A DNA stretch of 64,000 bases from a virus. The stretch spans positions 1 through 64,000 of the IMG/VR virus record IMGVR_UViG_3300050821_008688, one strand, 5' to 3'. This document shows, one piece after another, positions 26,252-33,821 of the stretch (the first letter of the stretch is position 1; each line of letters begins with the position of its first letter). Position numbers and translations under genes: made by a program. The notes under the pieces were generated by a model. That model was not told the DNA's origin, did not search any database, and worked only from the letters and a program-made list of their open reading frames with translations.

Positions 26252-27277
26252 TTAGAATATCCACAACGGTCGTCCGAAAAATAAGACTTTGGCTTTGCCA
26301 TCTTCTGGATTGTAGAGCGAAATTTCTGCGAGTGTGCCGCGAACGTCATCTTTGAACAGCGGATTCGCTCCGTGAACCTCGGCGGGAAACAAACGAACGA
26401 TGCGGCCCGCTTTGGAGCAAGCTACTATTCCAATCTTGCAGGAGTACAACGGAGCGTTCGGTTGCACGGCGGTGCCGTATGGCACAAACAGAAAAGTTTT
26501 GGATGGCCCAGACAATACGGCATAGACGGGACTGTCCTGTGCTGTCTGAAGGGCGTTGTCTAGGGCGCGAATTTGGTCGGTCTCGGCTTTGAGTGTCGCA
26601 GAACTGGCGCAAATTGTAATGTTGAGTTGAGAGATTTCGTCCAGTAATTCGGCGCGTTTGGTCAAAGTTTCCAGCATTTTTGTATTCGTCGGGTTGTGTT
26701 CCACAATTTGGTCGCGCAATAAAATCTCAGTGATGCGGTTGTCAGTGAATCCGTTTCTGGCTTGAGTCAGTGCCAGCTTCGCAGTTTCCGCGTCGCTCTT
26801 AGTCATTAGTCCCGTGGTCATGTCTGTATCAATTTCGCTGCGCAATGCTGCAACACTTGAGTCATCCGTGGTGTCTATATCGGATTGTTTCTGTTGGTCA
26901 AGAGAGGCAAGCGCGCGACCGCTCTCTTTAATGGCTTGGTCTTCGCGTGCGATAGCCGGGTCAGTTTTGTCGGCGACGGTTTGAAGTGCTAGTCGGTGAA
27001 TTTTCATCTCAAGAATCAGGTTGGTGAGACGTGCGGTATCAATAGCGAGAGCGTCCCGCTGTGCGTTGGAAGTCAGTACTTTGCCCAGCATGTCGAGGCT
27101 GGCCGCGTCTGAGGCTGAGAGCGTGACTGGCGCGCCCCAAGAGGATGCGGTGAGATAGTAAATGATGACTGCGCCATACGAGACCATGCCTCCAAGAATG
27201 CCATAAAGAATTGAGAGGCCAACTAAGCGGTAGAGTGTTAGAACCAAACTTGTCGCGCTTAATCTAAACTGAATCAT
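26252..27277 (-). CDS. membrane-fusion (HlyD-like) protein of the polysaccharide cassette
   Basis: The 341-residue protein has one N-terminal transmembrane helix (about 15-42), a long charged coiled-coil region (about 60-240) and a beta-rich C-terminal part (VYAVLSGPSKTFLFVPYGTA..., about 250-341). Such a helix, hairpin and barrel order is that of periplasmic adaptor proteins, and single-span HlyD-like partners accompany several processive glycosyltransferases. It overlaps the synthase gene by 14 nt, and so is co-translated with it. It would bridge the inner-membrane synthase and the TolC-like protein. Confidence 0.6.
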   Translation of the reverse strand: MIQFRLSATSLVLTLYRLVGLSILYGILGGMVSYGAVIIYYLTASSWGAPVTLSASDAASLDMLGKVLTSNAQRDALAIDTARLTNLILEMKIHRLALQTVADKTDPAIAREDQAIKESGRALASLDQQKQSDIDTTDDSSVAALRSEIDTDMTTGLMTKSDAETAKLALTQARNGFTDNRITEILLRDQIVEHNPTNTKMLETLTKRAELLDEISQLNITICASSATLKAETDQIRALDNALQTAQDSPVYAVLSGPSKTFLFVPYGTAVQPNAPLYSCKIGIVACSKAGRIVRLFPAEVHGANPLFKDDVRGTLAEISLYNPEDGKAKVLFFGRPLWIF

Positions 27278-28484
27278 TTGATTTCCTCACTTTCGGTTTT
27301 AGAGTTCTGTTGCCCCAGTCGCCGGAGTCTAAAGTGAAAATAGCCAAAGGCGCGAGCAACAGCGAATTAACAATCCACCATGTAGAATATACCAGCAACT
27401 TCAGCGGATGTCTAACAGATTGTGACGGGGTGAACTTTCGCACCAAGCAAAATACTAGAAATCCGTATCCGAAGAAAATGAGCGCGCGGTTCGGGTCTAG
27501 CCACGCGCCGGGATATCCTGCAAACAGAAGCGCGATTTGCAGAATTGAAATGAATAGCACCAGCGGCGTTAGGATGTAGACATACAGCGATTTCACGCCC
27601 AGTTTGTGAATGTGCGTGTGGACGTGGCGAACTGAAAAGAAAAAATCCCGAATTGTGGTACGTCTCCAGCGTAGTTGTTGTCCCCAATATTTTGTGAAAG
27701 TGTTTGGGACGGCGGTATAGCAAACGGCTTTCTCGTCCATGTAGGTACCCCAGCCATTCAGAAGCAGGCAGTGTGTGATGAATCGGTCTTCGCCGTCTTT
27801 GACTTGAACGCCGAACCAATTTCGGCTTTCTAGTTCTGGCCGTAGTTGTTCAAAGGCTTCGCGTCGTAGAGCGAAAGCGTAGCCGCCGATTACGCCGACC
27901 ATTCGCATCGCATTCTCAGGTTGCTTGTAGAGTTGGAACCCGAGAAAATAAATGAAGACTTGAAACGCGGTCAGCGCGTTGTCATTTGGATTGCGAACAA
28001 TCGCGGGCGCACCGACACCACCCAAACGTTTGTCTCCCAGACACGCCATTAATTCACGAATGCACGTTGGTCCCAGTGTCGTGTCGGAGTCTACAATCAT
28101 GACTATTTCGGAATCCGAGTGCGCCAGCGCGTTCAGAATGGTTTGGGTTTTACCAAGGTTTGGATTGTTGTAGAAGGCGCGCACATTTGGAAAATCTACA
28201 GCGGCTTTTGCTAGCCACTCCGCTGTGTCGTCTCCGCTGCAATCGTCGGTCACAATCATATCAATCTTGCCGGGATAATCACTGTGGGAAATACTCTCCA
28301 CTGTAGAATAGACTGCGCGGCCTTCGTTGAAAGCAGGCAACAGAATGGAGAGGGAGGGAGTATAGGAATAATCCTTGATGACTCCAACGTTCGGATGGGA
28401 AATACGCATAATCGCGCCGACCAAGTAGCGAGCGATTCCTACAATTAGCGCGATGATGGTCATCATCACCAAAAAAATCGGCAT
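27264..28484 (-). CDS. processive family 2 glycosyltransferase (HAS/NodC type)
   Basis: The 406-residue membrane protein has an N-terminal span, a GT-A domain with DDCSGDD (80-86), DSDT (132-135), GGYAFALRREA (200-210), GEDR (231-234) and QQLRW (269-273), followed by three to four spans and a WGNR motif (390-393). These residues bind UDP-sugar and the growing polymer in hyaluronan, chitin and cellulose synthases; GEDR, QQLRW and the terminal WGxR resemble hyaluronan synthase most. The enzyme would polymerise and translocate a beta-linked polysaccharide across the inner membrane. An adjacent dehydrogenase gene points to a uronate-containing product. No cyclic-di-GMP PilZ domain is present. Confidence 0.9.
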   Translation of the reverse strand: MPIFLVMMTIIALIVGIARYLVGAIMRISHPNVGVIKDYSYTPSLSILLPAFNEGRAVYSTVESISHSDYPGKIDMIVTDDCSGDDTAEWLAKAAVDFPNVRAFYNNPNLGKTQTILNALAHSDSEIVMIVDSDTTLGPTCIRELMACLGDKRLGGVGAPAIVRNPNDNALTAFQVFIYFLGFQLYKQPENAMRMVGVIGGYAFALRREAFEQLRPELESRNWFGVQVKDGEDRFITHCLLLNGWGTYMDEKAVCYTAVPNTFTKYWGQQLRWRRTTIRDFFFSVRHVHTHIHKLGVKSLYVYILTPLVLFISILQIALLFAGYPGAWLDPNRALIFFGYGFLVFCLVRKFTPSQSVRHPLKLLVYSTWWIVNSLLLAPLAIFTLDSGDWGNRTLKPKVRKSNDSV

Positions 28485-28720
28485 TAGTGTCTCGCCCTTT
28501 CTAGCTGTTTATTTCCACGCGATGTAGGGTGGTTGTCTTCGTGGTCCCAACCGCTGAAGCAGGTGTCGCAAACTCCGCGTTCCCGTTCCTCAGAGCGAAA
28601 TAGCGGAGCCCCGCAGGGTCCAACCTCGGTGACCGTCATGCGGCTGGTCTCTTTGCCGGTGTACATATCAATAGTGCCGTAGTCAATTGTTTTGCTTCGC
28701 TCAACTATGCAGGTGCTCAT
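28484..28720 (-). CDS. small Cys-containing protein heading the cassette
   Basis: The 78-residue product contains CGAPLF and CDTCFSGW. It starts after CAGGGAGAATTGAGAC and its stop touches the synthase start. It lies upstream of the cassette, so it may be co-transcribed, but its function is unknown. A lone TTGACA on the minus strand (28751-28756) may be part of its promoter. Confidence 0.55.
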   Translation of the reverse strand: MSTCIVERSKTIDYGTIDMYTGKETSRMTVTEVGPCGAPLFRSEERERGVCDTCFSGWDHEDNHPTSRGNKQLERARH

Positions 28721-28765
28721 GTCTCAATTCTCCCTGAAAGTGGGTATCGGTGTCAAGGGCAATTT

Positions 28766-28793
28766 AAGACTTTTTGTCCTATTGGTAGAGAGG
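28766..28793 (+). promoter_or_regulatory. class II element between divergent genes
   Basis: AAGACTTTTTGTCCTATT followed by GGTAGAGAGG, 18 nt upstream of the GTG at 28802. It is the only class II copy inside the mostly leftward 23-33 kb region and it drives a single gene. Confidence 0.6.
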
Positions 28794-28801
28794 AAAATCC
28801 C

Positions 28802-29077
28802 GTGGAAGAACGCCGCCAGCACGACCGTTCGGAAGAGATTTTGCAGGCTATTCGTGATACACGTAAAGATGTTAACGACCATCGTCAAGAGGCGACTCTG
28901 GCTATTGGTAATTTGCGTACAGAAGTTGCTACGTTTAGAAGCAATATTGAAGTCCGAGTGAAAGCGACGGAAGACTATCAAAAAACGGATGAAAAATGGG
29001 CGCGTATCCATCACCTGTTACTTCCGCTTTACGCGATTGGACACGGTATCGCGGCTCACTTTGGCATTAGGATTTAA
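28802..29077 (+). CDS. coiled-coil protein with hydrophobic C-terminus (91 aa)
   Basis: A GTG start follows AGAGAGGAAAATCCC. The N-terminal two thirds are a charged helix (RSEEILQAIRDTRKDVNDHR), the end (HHLLLPLYAIGHGIAAHFG) could associate with membranes. It may be a spanin- or holin-like product given its late-type promoter, but this is unproven. Confidence 0.55.
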   Translation: MEERRQHDRSEEILQAIRDTRKDVNDHRQEATLAIGNLRTEVATFRSNIEVRVKATEDYQKTDEKWARIHHLLLPLYAIGHGIAAHFGIRI

Positions 29078-30359
29078 TTCCATAGAACGTTCGTGCGTAT
29101 AGTGGGGCTTTGGGTATCACTCGTACCGCAGTTGGGTCAGCCGTTACTGAGAACTTCCGCCCGCTTGGAAATTTCACTTCTACTATCACATTTGGATTTC
29201 CTGTCTTCATCACAGTGCCGCAGTATTTCGCCGCCTCGCCTGTTAAAATTTCCACGAAATCGCCAATCCGAACGCGCGCCGTTTTCTGCGCGGAGACAGA
29301 AGCCATCATTTTTAGTACATCTGCGTGTGGGACCGTTACCGCACTGACAAACTCCCCGGCGTCGTTGTAGGTTGCGGCCATCTCTGTGATGCCGCGTATG
29401 TGAGTCAGAGAGTTTAGTGCTGTCGGATTTATGCTGCGCGCTAGGATGTATCCGAATTCAAGTTCACCATTGGCGTCTGTCGGTGCGAAAATTTGCGCAG
29501 CGGTTTTGCTGAACATTTTTTGCCCGTAGCGTTGAAGCGTTGGCAGGATTGTGTTGATACGATGCTCGCTGCTAGTCTCAAACATATTCCACGAAGTATT
29601 GCGGAGCGCCGAGGTATCGCCGAACGAAAGCAGCGGCAGTTTATCAGACGGTGGTGCTTTGAAACGGCGAAGATGAACCCGCTGTAGTCGTGCTCGGCAA
29701 CTGCTACTGAGACCGCTGCGAGTCAGTGAGGCTTGGTGAGTCAGGCTGCGAAGATAGCAGCCGACCGCTAGAGCGCGAATGTCTTTTGATGCGAGCAGCT
29801 TTTTAATAGCGGGGCGGAATATTTTGCGAATCGCGGAGCGCGGAGCCTTCACAGTGTCTGCAACAAAAGCGTAACTCTGTTTCTGCGCGTACAAGAGAAT
29901 CAGGTCCGTCAAGCTGCCGTATTGCGTGTACTCTAAATTTGCCAGATACAAAATAGGACGTAGAATGCTGGCGTCTGGGTTTGTGCCGAGAACGATAAGC
30001 GCGCCGATTGCTTGCTCAATGAGGCGCAACTGTTGCCATACCCGCGTCTGAATCTCTCCGTGGGTTCTGGCAATAAAACTTTGGGATTTGCCCAGAAGGT
30101 AGTACGACAAAAACATTTCTTGCCACTCAACGCGGAGTTTTGCGAGGAGGGGGAAAAGTTTTTCGGGGTATTCTTGAGCGAACGCTCGGAAGTCAATCAG
30201 GCTGGTATTTTCGGGAATGGTTTCTGTAGAAATTAGCTCACCGTGTTTGTCTTTGCGATTGAACGCGGCTTCACTCGCTGCGTCTTCAATGCCCTCCCAG
30301 TAGGCCGGGTTGTTGTGTGGCGTATATGGTTCTAAATTGGTAGAATTATCAAAGGGCAT
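29067..30359 (-). CDS. transcription regulator candidate: sigma-region-4-like HTH plus KOW domain
   Basis: The 430-residue protein has a helix-turn-helix region at about 78-118 (EMFLSYYLLGKSQSFIARTH then TRVWQQLRLIEQAIG) that reads like a sigma region 4 or related HTH, a central helical part with basic patches, and at about 361-415 a KOW/SH3-like domain (VRIGDFVEILTGEAAKYCGT...). KOW domains occur in NusG-type factors that contact RNA polymerase or ribosomes. The gene has its own leaderless promoter whose -10 is covered by an operator, consistent with autoregulation. Candidates for its target are the class II elements or the RGTAC dyads. Function is inferred. Confidence 0.5.
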   Translation of the reverse strand: MPFDNSTNLEPYTPHNNPAYWEGIEDAASEAAFNRKDKHGELISTETIPENTSLIDFRAFAQEYPEKLFPLLAKLRVEWQEMFLSYYLLGKSQSFIARTHGEIQTRVWQQLRLIEQAIGALIVLGTNPDASILRPILYLANLEYTQYGSLTDLILLYAQKQSYAFVADTVKAPRSAIRKIFRPAIKKLLASKDIRALAVGCYLRSLTHQASLTRSGLSSSCRARLQRVHLRRFKAPPSDKLPLLSFGDTSALRNTSWNMFETSSEHRINTILPTLQRYGQKMFSKTAAQIFAPTDANGELEFGYILARSINPTALNSLTHIRGITEMAATYNDAGEFVSAVTVPHADVLKMMASVSAQKTARVRIGDFVEILTGEAAKYCGTVMKTGNPNVIVEVKFPSGRKFSVTADPTAVRVIPKAPLYARTFYGIKS

Positions 30360-30365
30360 ACCTGC

Positions 30366-30394
30366 ATAGTACTTTGGTACCAGCGGGATGTCAA
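30366..30394 (-). promoter_or_regulatory. leaderless sigma70-type promoter with operator over the -10
   Basis: Minus strand: TTGACA (30389-30394), 17 nt, TACTAT (30366-30371), 6 nt, then the ATG at 30359. The dyad GGTACCAAAGTACT (30368-30381) lies over the spacer and -10, unlike the nine others, so a bound protein would repress here. Confidence 0.75.
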
Positions 30395-30579
30395 GAAGAT
30401 TTCGGGTCGTCGCTCAAACCGAGGAAATCTAGCCCAGCGGCTAGCGAGTCACGATAGGCTTTTAGGCATCGTTGGCCTGTCGCGGTCAAGTCGGATTCTT
30501 CGATGGAGCCGTCTGCGATTTCCAATTCCAGTTCCTGCCCTTCTTCAATGTCAGTGCCCGCGCGCATCCAGTTATCCAT
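30391..30579 (-). CDS. small acidic protein (62 aa)
   Basis: MDNWMRAGTDIEEGQELELE... is soluble and acidic. The SD ATCGGAGGTAATC precedes the ATG, 2 nt after the stop of the lytic transglycosylase gene. No family is recognised. Confidence 0.55.
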   Translation of the reverse strand: MDNWMRAGTDIEEGQELELEIADGSIEESDLTATGQRCLKAYRDSLAAGLDFLGLSDDPKSS

Positions 30580-30581
30580 GA

Positions 30582-31097
30582 TTACCTCCGATTAGCTGCG
30601 AACAAAACGTGCGCACCGTACCTGCCATCATCACCGGTTCCGTTGTACCTGTGGAGCCCTTCGCGTAATCCGCGCGGGCGAATATAATCTGCCAAAATTT
30701 TGGTGCCGATGCGGATGTTGGCTTCGGGATTTTCCAGTTCATGCCGGTTATGTCGCCACACTCGGGGATTAACCTGCATGAGCCCGATAGCGCCTTCCGT
30801 ACTTACGGCTAGCGGTCGGCAGGATGACTCTATCACAATTACGGCGGCGACGACGCGCGGCCAGATACCGTTATCCACGGCGGCGTGCCCAGCAGGCGAG
30901 GCGTAGGCGTCAGAGCAGCCGTTAGCTACCAGAACGCTTGCTGCCGCCTCTGTAGCTGCCCCGTATTCAATCTGTAGGGGTGCCAAAGCCGTTGTGTGGG
31001 CGGGTTCTGGCGTGGGTCCGGGCATATTTGCCACCTGTAGGACTAGCGCGAGGGTTGCGATGCTTACAACGACCGCGAGTGCTGTTAGGTATCTCAT
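30582..31097 (-). CDS. lytic transglycosylase, SLT family
   Basis: The 171-residue protein has an N-terminal hydrophobic signal or anchor (about 3-24) and a soluble-lytic-transglycosylase domain: catalytic E90 in VIVIESSCRP, GAIGLMQVNP (102-111), and LHRYNGTG near 149-155. It would cleave peptidoglycan between MurNAc and GlcNAc in the periplasm, helping either DNA entry, lysis or export through the cell wall. No SD; the mRNA should start at the ATG. Confidence 0.85.
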   Translation of the reverse strand: MRYLTALAVVVSIATLALVLQVANMPGPTPEPAHTTALAPLQIEYGAATEAAASVLVANGCSDAYASPAGHAAVDNGIWPRVVAAVIVIESSCRPLAVSTEGAIGLMQVNPRVWRHNRHELENPEANIRIGTKILADYIRPRGLREGLHRYNGTGDDGRYGAHVLFAANRR

Positions 31098-31363
31098 GAC
31101 TTTAGTGTGCCTTCCGAGTCCGAAGGGGTCAATAGTACCGAAGTACCGGTCGCGAGGTATCGCCCCGGTTTCGTGAGAATCGCCATCATAGGGATGGCGC
31201 GGCCTGCACTACTCTCCACAACAGGGATGCAGCGGCGTTCAATCTGGCGAACGTGGTGCTGTGTGCTGGCATCAAAAATTTGCAGTTCGGCCAGCGTTAC
31301 GGGCGGATAGATTTGCCGCATGAGAGATTCCCAGAGCGTCGGGGTTTCGTAATACAGCTTCAC
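31094..31363 (-). CDS. hypothetical protein (89 aa)
   Basis: A GTG at 31363 overlaps the preceding stop (GTGA) with GGAAGAAGA upstream, so it is coupled. The product MKLYYETPTLWESLMRQIYP... is a small soluble protein with a beta-rich end. Its 3' end contains the promoter and operator of the transglycosylase gene. Confidence 0.55.
   Translation of the reverse strand: MKLYYETPTLWESLMRQIYPPVTLAELQIFDASTQHHVRQIERRCIPVVESSAGRAIPMMAILTKPGRYLATGTSVLLTPSDSEGTLKS
31104..31147 (-). promoter_or_regulatory. class I leaderless promoter with operator
   Basis: Minus strand: operator GGTACTTCGGTACT (31134-31147), 1 nt, TTGACC (31127-31132), 17 nt, CACACT (31104-31109), 6 nt, ATG at 31097. Confidence 0.7.
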
Positions 31364-31599
31364 GATATCTTCTTCCAATCGCCGCAGGTTGGACACTTGG
31401 CGAAAGCGGTTTCGCAACAGCCCATCGCTACGGCTACCTCTTCGGGATTCGCGGTCTCGCATGCGTAGTCCCGCACATATCCGAGACTCGTGTGGATTAA
31501 ACGGGCAAATTCTTTTTGGTTTGTGGTAGCGGCGATGGTTCGAGCCTGAACCCCTAAATGAAAAGTGAGTGTTCCGAATACTTTCAATTTGTGATTCAC
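31360..31599 (-). CDS. hypothetical protein with C-terminal CxxC (79 aa)
   Basis: The GTG start follows TGGAGGCACC. It ends with CCETAFAKCPTCGDWKKIS, a zinc-ribbon-like tail. The N-terminal part (VQARTIAATTNQKEFARLIH) appears helical, conceivably DNA binding. Confidence 0.55.
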   Translation of the reverse strand: MNHKLKVFGTLTFHLGVQARTIAATTNQKEFARLIHTSLGYVRDYACETANPEEVAVAMGCCETAFAKCPTCGDWKKIS

Positions 31600-31610
31600 G
31601 GTGCCTCCAG

Positions 31611-31645
31611 AAAAAAACCTCGGAACTTATTTCTAAGTCCCGAGG
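31611..31645 (-). terminator. rho-independent terminator/attenuator
   Basis: On the minus strand CCTCGG-ACTT and AAGT-CCGAGG pair (with small internal mismatches) and are followed by seven T. It ends the 32581-31657 unit, yet the SD of the next gene (31599) follows at once with no promoter between, so it may act as an attenuator. Confidence 0.8.
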
Positions 31646-31656
31646 CTTTAGAACAG

Positions 31657-32424
31657 TTAGAAACCAACTTCTGCTTCGGTCACCTCCTCAGACTTCGCCG
31701 CTTTTTTGTCGCGCTCGAAGTCATCGTGAACGTTGCCCTGATGGTCAGGGTCGCCATCCGGGAAATAAACCGGGGTGATGCCGCGCTTCTCAGCCGCCTT
31801 TGCTTCGTCGGACCCGCGCTGAGATTCGTTCAGGATTAATTCAACACGTTGCGGGAGCCACACGTAGAAAATTCCGGGCTTGTAAACGGTGATACGCTTG
31901 CCCGTTTCTACTCCAGTGTTTGGGTCTAGCTCAGGCACGCTACCAGTTATGGATTTGCTGTGCGCCAGTAGAACCCAAGTCTCACCGACCTTGAATCCTT
32001 GTGGGATAGCTTTGATGCGGCGAGAGAATCCAAGATTGACGCCTTCCTTTACGAAATCGGCAGGCGTCTTGTAGAATTTCTCGCCAACCCACAAAAGTCC
32101 TGCGCGTCCCATTGATTCGGGATGTTCGCATAGTGGGCAGTACATCTTGCTCAGTGTATCGCGGCACGGTTCGTAAACATTTGAAACACCGCCGTTGTCT
32201 GCGTTGGTGTGGCCGAGTACTTTGTCCGTTACGTGCGGGCCATTGAAAAACTTTGCAACGTCAACCCACGTCCAACCGCGTGCCTGTTTGATTCCTTGAC
32301 CGCAGCAAGTGCAGACGGTCAACTCAAACGGTAGACGGTCGCAAGGAATTCCGACGCCACCGCCGACCATGTACAGCCCGCCAACTTTTCTGTATCCACA
32401 TCCGCGTTTTGCTTCGTGTGCCAT
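31657..32424 (-). CDS. conserved-type phage protein with zinc-binding Cys pairs (255 aa)
   Basis: The product begins MAHEAKRGCGYRKVGGLYMV and has CDRLPFELTVCTCCGQGIK at about 28-46 and CPLCEHPE near 96-103, suggesting one or two zinc ribbons. The layout recalls a family of uncharacterised phage proteins; I cannot name a function. The C-terminus is charged. Its start overlaps the end of the 32426 gene unit (TAACATG). Confidence 0.65.
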   Translation of the reverse strand: MAHEAKRGCGYRKVGGLYMVGGGVGIPCDRLPFELTVCTCCGQGIKQARGWTWVDVAKFFNGPHVTDKVLGHTNADNGGVSNVYEPCRDTLSKMYCPLCEHPESMGRAGLLWVGEKFYKTPADFVKEGVNLGFSRRIKAIPQGFKVGETWVLLAHSKSITGSVPELDPNTGVETGKRITVYKPGIFYVWLPQRVELILNESQRGSDEAKAAEKRGITPVYFPDGDPDHQGNVHDDFERDKKAAKSEEVTEAEVGF

Positions 32425-32425
32425 G

Positions 32426-32581
32426 TTACGCCTTGCGCGCGTCCAAGTAGCGCGACTTGTCTGGATTTACTGGTGAAAACGTGCCTTCAATTTGCAACTT
32501 CTGACCGCAGTCCGCGCACTCACCAAAGACGGTGTTGCTGTGGGTGCAGGGCTGCTTGGGGAACTGAATTAGGTTTTTCAT
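32426..32581 (-). CDS. small zinc-ribbon protein (51 aa)
   Basis: CTHSNTVFGECADCGQK provides four metal ligands. The SD TCGGAGGCACC precedes the ATG; the operator-type promoter at 32600-32643 is directly upstream. Confidence 0.6.
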   Translation of the reverse strand: MKNLIQFPKQPCTHSNTVFGECADCGQKLQIEGTFSPVNPDKSRYLDARKA

Positions 32582-32599
32582 GGTGCCTCCGATGTTTCA

Positions 32600-32643
32600 A
32601 GGATACAAAAAGTGATGGTGAAAGTCAATGGTACCGATGTACT
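32600..32643 (-). promoter_or_regulatory. class I promoter with operator
   Basis: Minus strand: AGTACATCGGTACC (32630-32643), 1 nt, TTGACT (32623-32628), 17 nt, TATCCT (32600-32605). An SD-led leader follows. Confidence 0.7.
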
Positions 32644-32655
32644 AGAAACTGCGCT

Positions 32656-33003
32656 TTAGAATCCAAAATCGTAGTATTCGTCCCGCACGCCAACGCGAAC
32701 GATGGTGCCACCGCGCAGCGCATCGCCGCGAATTACATATGTGCCGTTTTTTCGCAGTGTGGCGGTTTTGATTTCTCCCTGCGGACTCGGCGCGTAGGTG
32801 TAGTCTTGACTTTCAGACATTCCGTTTTTGTCGATGCGGGTGACTTTATCTCGCTGGATGGTGATTTGCTTGCCGTCCACAGCGATGATGGTGTAGGCGC
32901 TGCGGTCGCTGTGGTAAAGAATGGTGGCCCCCATGCCGACTTGGGGGATTGCTGGACGGATAGTTTCGGCGATGCGATTCATTAGGTTTCCGTAAACTCT
33001 CAT
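32656..33003 (-). CDS. conserved-type phage protein of unknown function (115 aa)
   Basis: A beta-rich protein with the segments PQVGMGATILYHSDRSAYTI, RIDKNGMSESQDYTY and a final RVGVRDEYYDFGF. This pattern is familiar from many phage genomes as an uncharacterised family. The SD TCAGGAGGCATCA precedes the ATG. Confidence 0.65.
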   Translation of the reverse strand: MRVYGNLMNRIAETIRPAIPQVGMGATILYHSDRSAYTIIAVDGKQITIQRDKVTRIDKNGMSESQDYTYAPSPQGEIKTATLRKNGTYVIRGDALRGGTIVRVGVRDEYYDFGF

Positions 33004-33027
33004 TGATGCCTCCTGATTACAAAGTGA

Positions 33028-33071
33028 TGATAGCCCGAAACGGGGTTTGGCGTCAATAGTACTAAAGTACC
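33028..33071 (-). promoter_or_regulatory. class I promoter with operator, leftward
   Basis: Minus strand: GGTACTTTAGTACT (33058-33071), 1 nt, TTGACG (33051-33056), 17 nt, CTATCA (33028-33033). The same operator lies 11 nt upstream of the rightward promoter at 33083, so one protein could control both. Confidence 0.7.
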
Positions 33072-33082
33072 AAAGATTTCAC

Positions 33083-33111
33083 TTGACACTTTAACAGGTA
33101 AGTGGTTTAAT
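33083..33111 (+). promoter_or_regulatory. leaderless sigma70-type promoter, rightward
   Basis: TTGACA (33083-33088), 17 nt, TTTAAT (33106-33111), then 6 nt to the ATG at 33118. An ATG at 33112 would lie upstream of the transcription start, which decides for 33118. Confidence 0.7.
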
Positions 33112-33117
33112 ATGAGT

Positions 33118-33552
33118 ATGAAAGATAGACACAAAGATACAGAGAAGCGGCGAACGTATGTCGCGAAGTACCGAAAGGAACATAAAAGTCAGAGGCGGGA
33201 GTACATTCAAAATCGAATCGCGCGCGGCATCTGTATAGACTGCGGTCACGCATCTCGCAGCGCCAGATGCATCATTTGTCTAGCGAAACATCACCAAGGT
33301 TTGACGGGAAAAGAACTACAAAAAGCAGTCAAAGCGTGGGAAAAGTTTGATGGCAGGTGTCAGTGTTGTGGAACACGAATTCCCGGAGGTACGGGGTATT
33401 TCTGTACCGACCACGACCATAAAAACAAACGCTTCAGGGGAATTATATGCCATAATTGCAACGTGGCTCTAGGTTTCATGGGTGATAGTGAGCAGCGGAT
33501 TTTGTGTCTCTTAATATATCTGAGAAAGTTCTTGACATCCGGGAATGAGTAA
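33118..33552 (+). CDS. recombination endonuclease VII-type HNH nuclease
   Basis: The 144-residue protein ends with the endonuclease VII signature: two Cys pairs (CQCCG and CHNC) around TDHDHKNKRFRGIICHNCNV, then ALGFMGDSEQRILCLLIYL. The DHDH histidines are the catalytic metal ligands. An N-terminal CIDCG...CIICL adds a second zinc site. Such enzymes resolve branched DNA in T4 or act as free-standing homing nucleases. Leaderless start as judged from the promoter. Confidence 0.85.
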   Translation: MKDRHKDTEKRRTYVAKYRKEHKSQRREYIQNRIARGICIDCGHASRSARCIICLAKHHQGLTGKELQKAVKAWEKFDGRCQCCGTRIPGGTGYFCTDHDHKNKRFRGIICHNCNVALGFMGDSEQRILCLLIYLRKFLTSGNE

Positions 33553-33821
33553 AGGTAGAATCAGAACGCCAATGAAGTGAGAAGTCAGCGGTGAGGTTCC
33601 ATCGGCTGAGAGTTGGTGGAAACTTAAAAAATGCCAACAGCAATATGGCAAAGCGGTTTGCGGTACCGGATATGTGGTTTGACGCGGGCGTAAGCTCACG
33701 GCAGACTGCATCGCGTCGGGCGTCACTGCCTGTCGCACTGGCAGCGTAATCGCTAAAACGGACGGGCGGCGTGCTAAGTAGCGGCTTAGAGTGCGCCGCC
33801 AGTTCGGTTACGGGAGTCTAT
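33553..33821 (+). ncRNA. structured intergenic region, possible regulatory RNA
   Basis: No convincing gene lies here. Three helices can form: GACGCG (33681-33686) with CGCGTC (33712-33717), CTGCC (33726-33730) with GGCAG (33740-33744), and a long hairpin GGCGGCG plus CTAAG (33765-33778) with CTTAG plus CGCCGCC (33785-33800), which lacks a T-tract. The last helix ends 22 nt before the ATG of the protease gene. I do not recognise a riboswitch or intron class. Confidence 0.35.

Noticed and set aside
22894-28720. The polysaccharide cassette as host DNA joined by misassembly
   Set aside because: Small phage-style genes with the same SD and stop-start overlaps and a class I operator promoter flank it, and gene overlaps run through it; still worth confirming with reads.
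33553-33821. Group I intron associated with the endonuclease VII gene
   Set aside because: Conserved P, Q, R and S elements were not found and no gene is split around it.
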